A stretch of 30,920 bases of DNA from JAEZVV01 sp036652035 (GCA_036652035.1 JAVVWR010000038.1:1-30920), one strand, 5' to 3'; positions 1 through 10,166 are shown, numbered from the stretch's first letter. The notes: a model not told the origin generated them from the sequence alone. A program made the numbers and translations.

Positions 1-12
1 TCTCGGCGGAAC

Positions 13-1323
13 TCAGCGCGCCGCGGCCTCGCGCAGCTTGTCCTTCTTGCTTTTGCGGCGGCCTTTGAGACCACCGCTGGGATCGCTCGCGGTGATCCCA
101 GCCGCGGGCGCGGCGCTGGGTTCGAAACCTGCCACCTGCTCGCGCGCCACTCGTTGTTGTTGACGTTTCTCGATCAGGCGGAAATGCGCTTCGCTGCCCG
201 GCGCGTCGGCCGTGATGAAGCTCAGCGCGACACCGGCCGCGCCGGCGCGGCCGGTGCGACCGATGCGGTGGGTGTAGTCGATGGTTGACCGCGGCAAGTC
301 GTAATTGACGACGGCGGCAAGTCCGGCGACGTCGAGGCCGCGTGCGGCGAGGTCGGTTGCCACCAGCACGGTCAAGGAGCCGCGCTGCAACTCGGTGAGC
401 GCCTGGCTGCGGCGGCCCTGGCTGAGTTGGCCGTGCAAGGCCGCGGCCTTGATGCCGGCGCGCCGCAGCTTGTCGGCCACGCGCTCGCTGGCGTACTGGG
501 TGGCCACGAACACCAGGGTGCGATCCCAGCCGGAGTGGCTAATCAGGTGGCGCAGCAAGGCCGTGCGCTGAGAACTGTCGACCTCGATCGCCCGCTGTTC
601 GATCGCGGGCGCGGCGGCATCGCTGGCGGTGCGGACGTCGGCGCGCACCGCATCGCGCAGGCTGCGGTCAGCCAGCGCTGCCACCTCGGCCGGCATGGTG
701 GCCGAGAACATCAGCGTCTGGCGCTGCTGGGGGCACTGCTCAAGCACGCGGCCGATTTCCTCGGCAAAACCGAGGTCGAGCAGGCGGTCGGCTTCGTCGA
801 GCACCAGCACCTCAAGTTCGGTGAGGCGCAGTGCGTTGTGATCGAGCAGGTCGAGCAGCCGCCCGGGCGTGGCTACCACCACGTGGGCGCCGCCACGCAA
901 GGCCATCATCTGCGGATTGATCGCCGCGCCGCCGACCGCCACCGCGGTTTTCAACTGTGGTGCGAGCGCGGTGGCCGTCGCGCCGATCTGGCTGGCCAGT
1001 TCGCGGGTCGGCGCCAGGATCAGGGCGCGCAAGCGACGTGGCCTTTCTTCGAGTGTGGCGGCCGCCGCCAGCAGGTTTTGCAAGAGCGGCAGCAAAAAGG
1101 CGCCGGTCTTGCCTGAACCGGTGGGCGCCAGCCCCAGCACGTCACGGTGCTGGATCGCGGCGGCGAGCGTGGTGGCCTGGATCGCGGTGGCCGAGTGCCA
1201 GCCCAGGGCGGCGGCGGTTTTCACCAGAGACGGCGAAAGTCCGAGCTGGACGAAATCCGGGGCGGAAGAAGCGGGCGAAGGAGGCACGGCAGCAAGAGGC
1301 AAAGTGGGTGGCGCGGCAGTCAT
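13..1323 (-). CDS. DEAD-box ATP-dependent RNA helicase (RhlE-like)
   Basis: ATP-driven RNA unwinding enzyme of the DEAD-box family, cytoplasmic, expected to act in ribosome assembly or RNA turnover. From the ATG at 1323 the protein is 436 aa and carries all the core motifs: APTGSGKT (residues 66-73, motif I), PTRELA (105-110), TPGR (152-155), DEAD (176-179), SAT (207-209), ATDLAARGLD (322-331) and HRIGRTGR (352-359). A Lys/Arg-rich tail of about 20 residues ends the protein, as in RhlE-type enzymes. An in-frame upstream start at 1347 would add eight residues; I prefer 1323 because the added residues look non-native, but no Shine-Dalgarno decides it. Its promoter is probably inside or next to the N gap at 1398-1497. 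The family call is secure; which paralogue (RhlE, DbpA, SrmB) is inferred. Confidence 0.92.
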   Translation of the reverse strand: MTAAPPTLPLAAVPPSPASSAPDFVQLGLSPSLVKTAAALGWHSATAIQATTLAAAIQHRDVLGLAPTGSGKTGAFLLPLLQNLLAAAATLEERPRRLRALILAPTRELASQIGATATALAPQLKTAVAVGGAAINPQMMALRGGAHVVVATPGRLLDLLDHNALRLTELEVLVLDEADRLLDLGFAEEIGRVLEQCPQQRQTLMFSATMPAEVAALADRSLRDAVRADVRTASDAAAPAIEQRAIEVDSSQRTALLRHLISHSGWDRTLVFVATQYASERVADKLRRAGIKAAALHGQLSQGRRSQALTELQRGSLTVLVATDLAARGLDVAGLAAVVNYDLPRSTIDYTHRIGRTGRAGAAGVALSFITADAPGSEAHFRLIEKRQQQRVAREQVAGFEPSAAPAAGITASDPSGGLKGRRKSKKDKLREAAAR

Positions 1324-1397
1324 AGAAGCCGCCGCGCGCGAGGGCAAAGTGTAAGGCGCGTGATGCCATGCCCGCCGAGTGACGAAAAGGGACGCCC

Positions 1398-1497
1398 NNN
1401 NNNNNNNNNNNNNNNNNNNNNNNNNNNNNNNNNNNNNNNNNNNNNNNNNNNNNNNNNNNNNNNNNNNNNNNNNNNNNNNNNNNNNNNNNNNNNNNNN
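1398..1497. other. 100-N scaffold gap
   Basis: Exactly 100 undetermined bases, the usual arbitrary scaffold spacer, so the real size is unknown. It removes the 3' end of the sulfurtransferase gene and probably the promoter of the helicase. The flanks (…gacgccc and cccattcgc…) share only three bases, so there is no sign of contig overlap here. Confidence 0.95.
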
Positions 1498-2308
1498 CCC
1501 ATTCGCTCCAAGAGCCGGCGTAGAGCCGGGTTCCGGTCAGCCCCGCCACCGCCAGCGCGAGCTGGTTGTGGCAGGCGCTTACGCCCGAGCCGCACTGGTG
1601 GATCACGTCGGCGAGCGCGTGGCCATCGAGCAGCGCCGTGAACTCTTCGCGCAACTGGTCGGCCGGCTTGAAGCGGCCGCTCTCAGTCAGGTTCAGGCTC
1701 CAGAAGCGGTTGGCCGCTCCCGGAATGTGGCCGGCCACGGGGTCGATCGGCTCGACCTTGCCTTCGAATCGCTCAGCTGCGCGGGCGTCGATGATTAGGT
1801 GGCGGCGATCGCCCAGCGTGGCGAGCACCTCGTCGGCCGTGACCACGGCTTCGAGCGGAGCGCTGGCGGCAAAGTCGCCGCGCAGCCGGTCGGGCGCTTC
1901 TTGGCTGGCGCCGCCCTTGGCCGCCAGCCAGGCCGGCCAGCCGCCATCGAGCACGGCGACCTGGTCGTGGCCGAGCCAGCGCGCCAGCCACCAGAGGCGG
2001 GCGGCGAACTGCCCGCCGTGCGCGTCGTAAGCGACGATCTGGGTGGCCGGGCCGATGCCCCAGTCGCGAAAGCGCTCGACCAGTGCGGCGCGCTCGGGCA
2101 GCGGATGGCGGCCGTTGGTGCCGGTCTTGGCGCCGGAGAGGTCGTGATCGACATCGGCAAACGCGGCGCCGGGGATATGGCCGGCCTCGTAGGCGCGGCG
2201 GCCGCTGGCCGGGTCCATCAGGTCGCAACGGACATCGAGCACGACCCAGCCAGGTTCAAGAAAGTGGTCGGCCAGGGTGGTGGCGTCGATCAGGGGGGTG
2301 GCTTTCAT
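1498..2308 (-). CDS. sseA: 3-mercaptopyruvate sulfurtransferase, two rhodanese domains (3' end lost in gap)
   Basis: Transfers sulfur from 3-mercaptopyruvate or thiosulfate to acceptors such as cyanide. 270 residues are visible before the gap. The N-terminal, inactive rhodanese domain covers about 1-135 (VVLDVRCDL, GHIPGAAFADVD) and the catalytic domain about 155-270 (LIIDARAAERFEG, GHIPGAANR). The active-site loop reads CGSGVSAC (239-246) with nucleophile Cys239; CGSGV is the form typical of mercaptopyruvate sulfurtransferases rather than thiosulfate rhodaneses (CRKGV). The visible part ends at GSWSEW, which in this family lies about 12-20 residues before the C-terminus, so only a short tail and the stop codon are hidden by the gap. 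The gene starts one base after the stop of the EamA transporter upstream of it on this strand, so the two are probably co-transcribed. Confidence 0.88.
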
Positions 2309-2309
2309 C

Positions 2310-3191
2310 TCAGCTCTTGGCGAGGGAACGGGTGGCGCGATTCATGGCACGGGCGCCGAGCGCGCTGGCGCCGATGCCGCTGCCGAGAATGATGGCGATC
2401 CCGATGCCGGTCTCAAAGCCGATGCGGTCGCCAAAGACCAGCACGCCGAGGATCGAGGCGAACACGATCGCCGAAAATTGCAGGGTCGCCACCAGCAGGG
2501 TGCTGCCCTTGCCGTAGGCGCGCGTCATGGCGAGCTGCGCCAGGGTGGCAAATACGGCAACGCCGCCGACCAGCCACAGGCCGCTCGCCGTATGGCGCGA
2601 AAACCCCTGGATCAAGCTGCCGCCCAGGCCCAGCACGGCGCCGGCGAGCGAGAAATAAAAGACAGTGCGCCATTCGGGCTCGCGCAGCTTGCCAAGTTCC
2701 TTGACGTGCCAGTACGCCACGGCCGACAAGACGCCCGAGGCCAGACCCGCCCCCGCGGCCACTTCCTGCCCGTGAGTAAACGAGGGCTGGAGCACCAGGA
2801 TCACGCCGATGAAACCCATGCCAACCGCCGCCGCGAGCGGCCATTCGACCGGCCGGCCGGCGCTCACCGTCAAGCCGATCATGAAGGTGGCCAGAAACAG
2901 CGGCGAGGTGTAGTTGAGTGTCATCGCCGTTCCCACCGGCAAGACGGTGGTGGCGAAAAACCACAGCGAGAGGGCGATCGTGCCGATCACCCCGCGCCGC
3001 AGGTGCATCCAGGCATAGGGCGTGGCGAGGCTCAAGCCGCGCCAGCGCACGAACCCAGCCAGCCCGAGCGCACCGAGAAGCGAGCGGTAAAAGACAATCT
3101 CGGCCACCGAGTAGGTCTCGCTGGCGAGCTTGACGCACACCCCCATGAGGGAAAAGAGCAGCGCGGCTGCCAACATCCAGAGCGATTGCAT
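2310..3191 (-). CDS. EamA/DMT-family inner-membrane transporter
   Basis: A 293-residue protein made almost entirely of about ten hydrophobic segments arranged as two repeated halves, the layout of the drug/metabolite transporter superfamily (EamA domains, about 5-130 and 150-275). It has the usual start with a short N-terminus running straight into the first helix (MQSLWMLAAALLFSLMGVC) and a short basic C-terminus. The substrate cannot be read from the sequence; relatives export amino acids, nucleotides or other metabolites. The stop codon at 2310-2312 sits one base before the sulfurtransferase start, indicating an operon. It is divergent from xseB, with about 110 bases of shared promoter space. 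Confidence 0.85.
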   Translation of the reverse strand: MQSLWMLAAALLFSLMGVCVKLASETYSVAEIVFYRSLLGALGLAGFVRWRGLSLATPYAWMHLRRGVIGTIALSLWFFATTVLPVGTAMTLNYTSPLFLATFMIGLTVSAGRPVEWPLAAAVGMGFIGVILVLQPSFTHGQEVAAGAGLASGVLSAVAYWHVKELGKLREPEWRTVFYFSLAGAVLGLGGSLIQGFSRHTASGLWLVGGVAVFATLAQLAMTRAYGKGSTLLVATLQFSAIVFASILGVLVFGDRIGFETGIGIAIILGSGIGASALGARAMNRATRSLAKS

Positions 3192-3246
3192 GCCGGCATT
3201 GTAGTGAGGTGAGCGCCCGGATCGGGCCGCAGCCGGGCGAGGCGAC

Positions 3247-3252
3247 TAGAAT
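3247..3252 (+). promoter_or_regulatory. Candidate -10 element (TAGAAT) for xseB-ispA-dxs
   Basis: TAGAAT lies about 50 bases upstream of the xseB start chosen here, in the only divergent intergenic space of this block. No convincing -35 hexamer is visible at the right distance, so this is a weak call based on position and the -10 match. Confidence 0.3.
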
Positions 3253-3300
3253 CGCGCCTTTGCCCGCGTGGCCGCGCCACGCATGGACCCTACAGCACCG

Positions 3301-3555
3301 ATGGCCAAGTCTTCCGCTCCCAAACCCGTGAACGAACTGAGCTTCGAGCAGGCGCTCGACGAGCTCGATGCCTTGGTGCGCCGCATGGAGTCGGGCGAGT
3401 TGCCGCTCGACGAGGCGATCGCCGCCTACCGCCGCGGCGCCGAGCTCACCCGCTGGTGCCAGGGCAAGCTGGCCGCGGCCGAGCAGGAGATTCGCCAGCT
3501 CGAGGGCGATTCGCTCAAGCCGCTCGAGGCCTCCAGCCTGCGGGGGATGGAATGA
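3301..3555 (+). CDS. xseB: Exodeoxyribonuclease VII small subunit
   Basis: Small subunit of exonuclease VII, which degrades single-stranded DNA together with several XseB chains per XseA large subunit. The 84-residue product has the typical two-helix form with LSFEQALDELDALVRRMESG at about 13-32 and the conserved ELPLDEAIAAYRRGAEL stretch after it. I chose the ATG at 3301 because it gives the family's usual 75-85 residues; in-frame ATG (3283) and GTG (3268) starts would add 6 or 11 unusual residues. The stop overlaps the ispA start (ATGA at 3552-3555), so translation is coupled. xseB-ispA-dxs is a widely conserved order in proteobacteria; xseA is not in this window. Confidence 0.93.
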   Translation: MAKSSAPKPVNELSFEQALDELDALVRRMESGELPLDEAIAAYRRGAELTRWCQGKLAAAEQEIRQLEGDSLKPLEASSLRGME

Positions 3556-4460
3556 GTGGGTCGGATTTTGGCGCCTGGGCGAGCGAGCGGCAGAGCCGCT
3601 TCGAGCGGGCCGCTGCCGCCGCCTTGCCGGCCGCTGACCAAGCGCCGGCGCGGCTGCATCAGGCGATGCGCTACGCCGTGCTCGACGGCGGCAAGCGGGT
3701 TCGTCCGCTGCTGGTTTATGCCGCGGCCGAACTCACCGGCGCGGGGCTCGAGGCGGCTGACCGCAGCGCGCTGGCGGTTGAATACGTTCACGCCTATTCG
3801 CTGATCCACGACGACCTGCCGTGCATGGACAACGACGTCCTGCGCCGCGGCAAGCCCACGGTTCACATCGCTTTCGACGAGGCGACCGCGATGCTTGCGG
3901 GCGACGCGCTGCAGGCCGAAGCGTTCAAGGTGATCGCCGACGGGCCGTTGCCCGCTGCGCAGACCGCCAGCCTGATGCGCCGGCTGGCGCATGCCGCCGG
4001 CACCGCCGGCATGTGCGGTGGCCAGGCGATCGACCTGGCGGCGGTGGGGCAGTCGATGGATCTGGCCGCGCTGGAGCGCATGCACATCATGAAGACCGGC
4101 GCGCTGCTCAAGGCGGCGGTGATGATGGGGGCCGAGTCCGGCCGGGCCGATCGCCTCACTCCGGCCGTGGTGCAGGCGCTTGAGGCTTACGGCAACGCGC
4201 TCGGGCTGGCCTTCCAGGTGATCGACGACGTGCTCGACGTCGAGGCCAGCTCCGCCACCCTGGGCAAGACCGCGGGCAAGGATGCGGCCCAGGGCAAGCC
4301 CACGTATGTATCCCTGCTCGGCCTGGCGGCGGCGCGCGCGTGGGCCGAGCGGCTGCGGGCCGACGCTCTGGCGGCGCTCGCTCCGATCGATCATGACTCG
4401 GGCGGCCGCAGCGGCCGTCTGCGACAATTGGCCGACTTCATCGTCGCGCGTTCCCACTGA
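3552..4460 (+). CDS. ispA: Farnesyl diphosphate synthase (polyprenyl synthetase)
   Basis: Condenses dimethylallyl and geranyl diphosphate with isopentenyl diphosphate to make C15 farnesyl diphosphate for ubiquinone, undecaprenyl phosphate and other isoprenoids. The 302-residue product shows the first aspartate-rich motif DDLPCMDND (about 83-91) preceded by VEYVHAYSLIH, the GGKRVRP substrate-binding stretch (about 50-56), the GQAIDLA segment, and the second aspartate-rich motif IDDVLDVE (about 220-227). The length matches bacterial short-chain synthases (about 295-300). The start is fixed by the ATGA overlap with xseB; 16 bases separate its stop from dxs. The bulky-residue pattern before the first motif suggests a C15 product, but chain length is inferred. 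Confidence 0.95.
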   Translation: MSGSDFGAWASERQSRFERAAAAALPAADQAPARLHQAMRYAVLDGGKRVRPLLVYAAAELTGAGLEAADRSALAVEYVHAYSLIHDDLPCMDNDVLRRGKPTVHIAFDEATAMLAGDALQAEAFKVIADGPLPAAQTASLMRRLAHAAGTAGMCGGQAIDLAAVGQSMDLAALERMHIMKTGALLKAAVMMGAESGRADRLTPAVVQALEAYGNALGLAFQVIDDVLDVEASSATLGKTAGKDAAQGKPTYVSLLGLAAARAWAERLRADALAALAPIDHDSGGRSGRLRQLADFIVARSH

Positions 4461-4476
4461 CGGCGCGGATTCCCTG

Positions 4477-6375
4477 ATGTACGAGCTACTCAAAACCATC
4501 CAAGACCCCGCCGACCTGCGCGGCCTCGACCGCGCCCAGTTAAAGCAGCTCGCGGGCGAGTTGCGAGGCTTCGTGATCGATGCCGTCTCCAAGACTGGCG
4601 GCCATCTCTCGTCCAACCTTGGCACGGTTGAGCTGACCCTGGCACTCCACCACGTGTTCAACACGCCGGACGACCGGGTGGTGTGGGACGTGGGGCACCA
4701 GACCTATCCGCACAAGATCCTGACCGGCCGCCAGGACGGCATGAAAACCCTGCGCCAGTACCAGGGCATGTCGGGTTTCCCGCGCCGCGACGAGAGCGAA
4801 TACGACACCTTTGGCACCGCGCACTCGTCGACCTCGATCTCGGCTGCGCTCGGCATGGCGGTTGCCTCGCGCAATCAAGGTCATGCGGAACGCAGCCACA
4901 TCGCCGTGATCGGCGATGGCGCGATGACCGCCGGCATGGCCTTCGAGGCGCTCAACAACGCCGGCGTCACGCCCGACATCCGCCTGCTGGTGATCCTGAA
5001 CGACAACGACATGTCGATCTCGCCGCCGGTGGGGGCGCTCAACCAGTATTTCGCGCGGCTCATGAGCGGCAAGTTCTACGCCGCTGCCAAGAACGTGGGG
5101 AAAACCATGTTGAAGCCCGTGCCGCCGCTCTTCGAGCTGGCGCGCCGCTTCGAGGAACACGCCAAGGGCATGGTCGCGCCCAGCACCTTGTTCGAGGAGT
5201 TCGGTTTCAACTACCTGGGCCCGATCGACGGCCACGACCTTGATGCGCTGATTCCGACCCTGCAGAACTTGAAGCACCTGCCCGGTCCGCAGTTCTTGCA
5301 CGTGGTCACCAAAAAAGGCCAGGGCTACAAGCTGGCCGAGGCCGATCCGGTCAACTACCACGGTCCTGGCAAGTTCGATCCGGCGGTGGGCATCGTCAAA
5401 CCCGCTGCACCGACCCAGCCCACCTATACCAAGGTCTTCGGCGACTGGCTGTGTGATATCGCGGACAAGGACGAGCGCGTGGTCGCGATCACGCCCGCGA
5501 TGCGTGAGGGCTCGGGGCTGGTGCGCTTCGAACAGGAATTCCCGCAGCGCTATTTCGACGTGGCGATCGCCGAGCAGCACGCGGTGACCTTCGCCGCGGG
5601 TCTGGCCTGCGAGGGCATGAAGCCGGTGGTGGCGATCTACTCGACCTTCCTGCAGCGCGGCTACGACCAATTGATCCACGATGTCGCGATCCAGAACCTG
5701 CCGGTCGTGTTCGCGCTCGATCGCGGCGGTCTGGTGGGGCAGGACGGTGCCACTCACCACGGCGCGTTCGATCACTCTTTCCTGCGCTGCATCCCGAACA
5801 TGGTGGTGATGGCGCCGGCCGACGAGAACGAGTGCCGGCAGATGCTCTACACCGCGTACACGCTCAATGGCCCCGCTGCCGTGCGTTATCCGCGCGGCAC
5901 CGGCCCTGGCGTTGAAATTCAAAGCGACATGCGCGCCTTGGCCGTGGGCAAGGGTGTGGTGGCGCGCGAGTCGGCGGCGCCCGCCGGCTCCCGCGTCGCC
6001 ATTCTCGCCTTCGGTTCGATGCTTGGCCCGGCGCTGGCCGTGGCCGATGCCATCGACGCCACCGTCGCCAACATGCGCTTTGTCAAACCGATCGACGCGG
6101 AACTGGTGGCTGAACTGGCGCGCACCCACGATGCGATCGTGACGGTGGAAGAAAACGCCATCATGGGTGGCGCCGGCAGTGCCTGCCTCGAAGCCATGGC
6201 GGCCGCCGGCCTGGCGCGGCCCGTGCTGCAACTGGGCTTGCCTGACCGCTTTATCGACCACGGTGATGTCGCGCTTTTGCTCAAGGATTGCGGGCTCGAC
6301 GCGGCCGGGATTCGAGCGGCGATTGAGGCGCGGTTTCCGGCGGTCGTGGCGCAACGGGTGCCATCGGCCGCCTGA
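4477..6375 (+). CDS. dxs: 1-deoxy-D-xylulose-5-phosphate synthase
   Basis: First enzyme of the MEP pathway: a thiamine-diphosphate transketolase-like enzyme that joins pyruvate and glyceraldehyde-3-phosphate to give DXP. 632 residues, the usual length. The N-terminal domain has the catalytic-region histidine in KTGGHLSSNLG (His43), the DVGHQTYPHKILTG stretch (about 71-84) and the ThDP/Mg motif GDGAMTAG (146-153) with the NDNDMSIS segment after it. The pyrimidine domain contains AIAEQHAVTFAAG with the activating Glu366, and GGLVGQDGATHHG follows. The ATG at 4477 was chosen because it begins the conserved MYELLKTI N-terminus. The genes xseB, ispA and dxs run together, so precursor supply and prenyl chain building are likely co-expressed. 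Confidence 0.96.
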   Translation: MYELLKTIQDPADLRGLDRAQLKQLAGELRGFVIDAVSKTGGHLSSNLGTVELTLALHHVFNTPDDRVVWDVGHQTYPHKILTGRQDGMKTLRQYQGMSGFPRRDESEYDTFGTAHSSTSISAALGMAVASRNQGHAERSHIAVIGDGAMTAGMAFEALNNAGVTPDIRLLVILNDNDMSISPPVGALNQYFARLMSGKFYAAAKNVGKTMLKPVPPLFELARRFEEHAKGMVAPSTLFEEFGFNYLGPIDGHDLDALIPTLQNLKHLPGPQFLHVVTKKGQGYKLAEADPVNYHGPGKFDPAVGIVKPAAPTQPTYTKVFGDWLCDIADKDERVVAITPAMREGSGLVRFEQEFPQRYFDVAIAEQHAVTFAAGLACEGMKPVVAIYSTFLQRGYDQLIHDVAIQNLPVVFALDRGGLVGQDGATHHGAFDHSFLRCIPNMVVMAPADENECRQMLYTAYTLNGPAAVRYPRGTGPGVEIQSDMRALAVGKGVVARESAAPAGSRVAILAFGSMLGPALAVADAIDATVANMRFVKPIDAELVAELARTHDAIVTVEENAIMGGAGSACLEAMAAAGLARPVLQLGLPDRFIDHGDVALLLKDCGLDAAGIRAAIEARFPAVVAQRVPSAA

Positions 6376-6387
6376 GGCATTGGGTGT

Positions 6388-6414
6388 GTGACGGGGGGAG
6401 TTTTCGCCCGTCAC
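6388..6414 (+). terminator. Weak hairpin 12 bases after dxs
   Basis: Perfect 8-bp arms GTGACGGG (6388-6395) and CCCGTCAC (6407-6414) around an 11-base loop. There is no T tract after it, so it may slow or protect the dxs transcript end rather than terminate efficiently. The rest of 6376-6656 contains no gene I can support. Confidence 0.35.
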
Positions 6415-6569
6415 GCTAGTGCGGCGCGACATCACGGTGGTCTGGCCGCGCCCGGCATCCGGTGGCGTTCGCCGCTCCTGTCCTTGGCTTTTCAGCGTTT
6501 TGGCTCGCTCCTGCGGGATGAGGGGCGAGAGTGCGACACCCTGGTGCTTGTCCGCACCGATCCCGAGTG

Positions 6570-6625
6570 TTTCGTAAGGTTTGCGTAAGACCCCCCCTTT
6601 AGTTTTCGGTTGGGCGCAATTGCGC
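6570..6625 (+). promoter_or_regulatory. acs upstream region: direct repeat, C-tract and palindrome
   Basis: Three signals lie close together just before acs. Two near-identical direct repeats, TTTCGTAAGG (6570-6579) and TTTGCGTAAGA (6580-6590), share the core CGTAAG. A run of seven C follows (6591-6597). A perfect 12-bp palindrome GCGCAATTGCGC (6614-6625) ends 31 bases before the start codon. acs genes are commonly activated by response regulators or CRP in other proteobacteria, so the repeats are plausible binding sites; I cannot assign a regulator. A ribosome binding site GAGGGAG precedes the ATG. Confidence 0.4.
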
Positions 6626-6656
6626 GCAAAAGCCAATCGAAGACGAGGGAGCGTTC

Positions 6657-8621
<1,965 letters not shown>

Positions 8622-8742
8622 TCGCTGGCCGGTTCATTGAGTAGTTAGTTGAAAGCGGTGCCGCTGCGCTTTTGCCACGAAGGCCGCGCGCGCCGCCAGC
8701 CAAGAATCCAGGTGGAGACAGACGGGGTGAAAAGCCCCTAAT

Positions 8743-8787
8743 AAAAAAAGGGCGCGGCCGGCGGGATCAAACCTGCCGGCCGCAGCC
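8743..8787 (-). terminator. Intrinsic-terminator-like element on the minus strand, antisense to its neighbours
   Basis: GC-rich stem with 9-bp arms GCGGCCGGC (8754-8762) and GCCGGCCGC (8775-8783), lengthened by three pairs beyond a one-base bulge (8751-8753 with 8785-8787). Read on the minus strand the stem is followed by a C and then seven T (A-run 8743-8749), the layout of a Rho-independent terminator. On the plus strand there is no T tract, so it is a poor acs terminator. No minus-strand gene lies upstream of it. A second hairpin, CCGGCA/TGCCGG, lies just upstream at about 8805-8823. The rest of 8622-8917 shows nothing I can assign. Confidence 0.5.
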
Positions 8788-8917
8788 TAAAATCCTTGAA
8801 ACAAGCCCGGCAGCCTGTGTGCCGGATCAAGGAAAATCGAAGTCAGGTGCAACTCGCCCGGGTTCGACGAACAAGCGGCCAATGCAGCTCTTGCGTGGGC
8901 CGGGAAGGGAAGCCTGC

Positions 8918-9241
8918 GTGGCAGCAGTTCTCGTCATTCTCAAGGCGATTCTCGAGATCGCCGGATTTGCTTTGCTGGCGCAAGGGCTGGTCGGAGTTTT
9001 TTCCTGGCGGCGTCGCCGCGACAATCCTCTCTACCGTTTGTTTGCCCTGGTCGCGAGTCCCTTTACTCGACTCGTGCGCCGCGTGACTCCGCAGTGGGTC
9101 GTCGATCAACACATTCCCTTGGCCACTTTCTTGCTGCTGGGCTTTGCCTGGCTGTTTGTCGTCCTCGAGTTGCGCGCGAGTTGCATCGCCGAGCCGACGC
9201 AGCGTGCGTGTCCGGTCTTAAACCCGGCTGCATCGAGGTGA
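8918..9241 (+). CDS. Small two-helix membrane protein of unknown function
   Basis: A 107-residue product with one hydrophobic segment at about 2-27 (VLVILKAILEIAGFALLAQG), a basic arginine-rich loop (WRRRRDN and RLVRRVTPQ) and a second hydrophobic segment at about 67-87. I chose the GTG at 8918 because GGGAAGGGAA lies just upstream at good spacing; an in-frame ATG at 8882 has no such site. The stop at 9239-9241 is two bases before the ATG of the TPR gene, so the two are translationally coupled. I do not recognise a named family. Its place directly before the TPR protein and symporter suggests an accessory membrane role in the same operon, which is inference. Confidence 0.75.
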   Translation: MAAVLVILKAILEIAGFALLAQGLVGVFSWRRRRDNPLYRLFALVASPFTRLVRRVTPQWVVDQHIPLATFLLLGFAWLFVVLELRASCIAEPTQRACPVLNPAASR

Positions 9242-9243
9242 GG

Positions 9244-9861
9244 ATGCAAGGACTTGCCCGCTTACTGCTGGTTGCGTGGAACGTCCAGCGCGCCAATGTC
9301 GCGATTCTCTTGGGGCGGCGCACTGCCGCCATGGCGGCTTACGGCCGCATCCTGCAGCGCTGTCCGGATCACGCGGACGCTCGCATGGTGCTGGGCAATT
9401 GGCTCGCCGAAGCCGGCGACAAAGTGGCTGCGATCGAGCAGTTTCGGTGCGTGATTGACCATGACAAAAGCCACGCCGACGCCTGGTTCAACCTCGGCTT
9501 TCTGCACGAGGAGCGCGGCGAGCTCGCTGCGGCCGAGGCCTGCCTGCGCCAGGCGCTGGAACTCAACCCTCAGCTCGACCGGGCCTGGTACGGTTTGGGG
9601 CTGGTGCGGGTTCGCAGCGGCCACCTCGACGAGGCGGTGCTCGCCTTCCAGCGCAACGTCAAGCTCCAGCCATTTTCACCCGACGGTTATTGCCAGTTGG
9701 CGATGAGCCTGCAGCGTCTCGGGCGCACCGAGGCTGCGCATAAGGTGCTGCATCAATTACAGGGCTTCGAGCCCAACGCCGCGCGCGCCTTGGCGCGTGA
9801 TCTTGAGTCAGCGCAGCCCGCTGTTGGCGCGCCGCCGAGTCCGGCCGCCCGCGTGGCTTGA
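9244..9861 (+). CDS. Tetratricopeptide-repeat protein
   Basis: 205 residues. After a mildly hydrophobic N-terminus (LARLLLVAWNVQ, possible membrane contact) come four to five TPR units of about 34 residues from about residue 28 to 180, with repeat signatures such as ADARMVLGNWLAEAGDKVAA, ADAWFNLGFLHEERGELAAA and RAWYGLGLVRVRSGHLDEA. TPR arrays bind partner proteins; no enzymatic motif is visible. The start follows the previous stop by two bases, with GAGG overlapping the end of that gene. It lies between the small membrane protein and the symporter subunits, so it may scaffold or regulate the transporter; the partner is unknown. Confidence 0.85.
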   Translation: MQGLARLLLVAWNVQRANVAILLGRRTAAMAAYGRILQRCPDHADARMVLGNWLAEAGDKVAAIEQFRCVIDHDKSHADAWFNLGFLHEERGELAAAEACLRQALELNPQLDRAWYGLGLVRVRSGHLDEAVLAFQRNVKLQPFSPDGYCQLAMSLQRLGRTEAAHKVLHQLQGFEPNAARALARDLESAQPAVGAPPSPAARVA

Positions 9862-9896
9862 TCGCGCTCAGCCCCCGATTTCGCAAGGAGCAAGCC

Positions 9897-10166
9897 GTGT
9901 CACTGAGTGCCAAGCAGAAAGAGTACTGGCGCAAGAACCTGCGCCTGACCGCCGGCTTGTTGGTGATCTGGTTTGTCGTCACTTTCGTGTTTGCGTTCTT
10001 CGCTGCGCCGATCGCGGCGTTCACGATTCCGGTGCTCGACTTTCCTGCGGCCTACTACATCGCCGCGCAAGGCGCCTTGATCGTCTATGTCGCGATCCTC
10101 TACGTCTACGCTCGCAAGATGCGCCAATACGACGCGCAATACGACGTCGACGAAAGGGACGAGTGA
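9897..10166 (+). CDS. Sodium:solute symporter small subunit (DUF4212)
   Basis: 89-residue membrane protein with the DUF4212 pattern: basic amphipathic start (SAKQKEYWRKNLRL), two hydrophobic segments at about 19-41 and 50-72 around a short FPAAYYIAAQG connection, and a conserved YARKMRQYD charged tail. This family is the small partner of VC_2705-type sodium:solute symporters. The GTG start at 9897 is supported by AAGGAG six bases upstream; the frame is open further upstream but without a comparable site. Its stop overlaps the large-subunit start (TGATG at 10164-10168), so the two proteins are made together. Transport partner and sodium coupling are inferred from the family. Confidence 0.9.
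   Translation: MSLSAKQKEYWRKNLRLTAGLLVIWFVVTFVFAFFAAPIAAFTIPVLDFPAAYYIAAQGALIVYVAILYVYARKMRQYDAQYDVDERDE

Noticed and set aside
1142..1397. Continuation of the sulfurtransferase across the gap into 1397-1142
   Set aside because: The frame after the gap is antisense to the helicase and lacks family residues; the spacer length is arbitrary, so the frame is meaningless.
8751..8787. The stem as the acs terminator on the plus strand
   Set aside because: The T tract is on the other strand; on the plus strand only TAAAAT follows.
8754..8790. GGTTTGATCCC in the hairpin loop as a tRNA T-arm
   Set aside because: The stem pairing does not fit a T-arm and no acceptor or anticodon arms are present.
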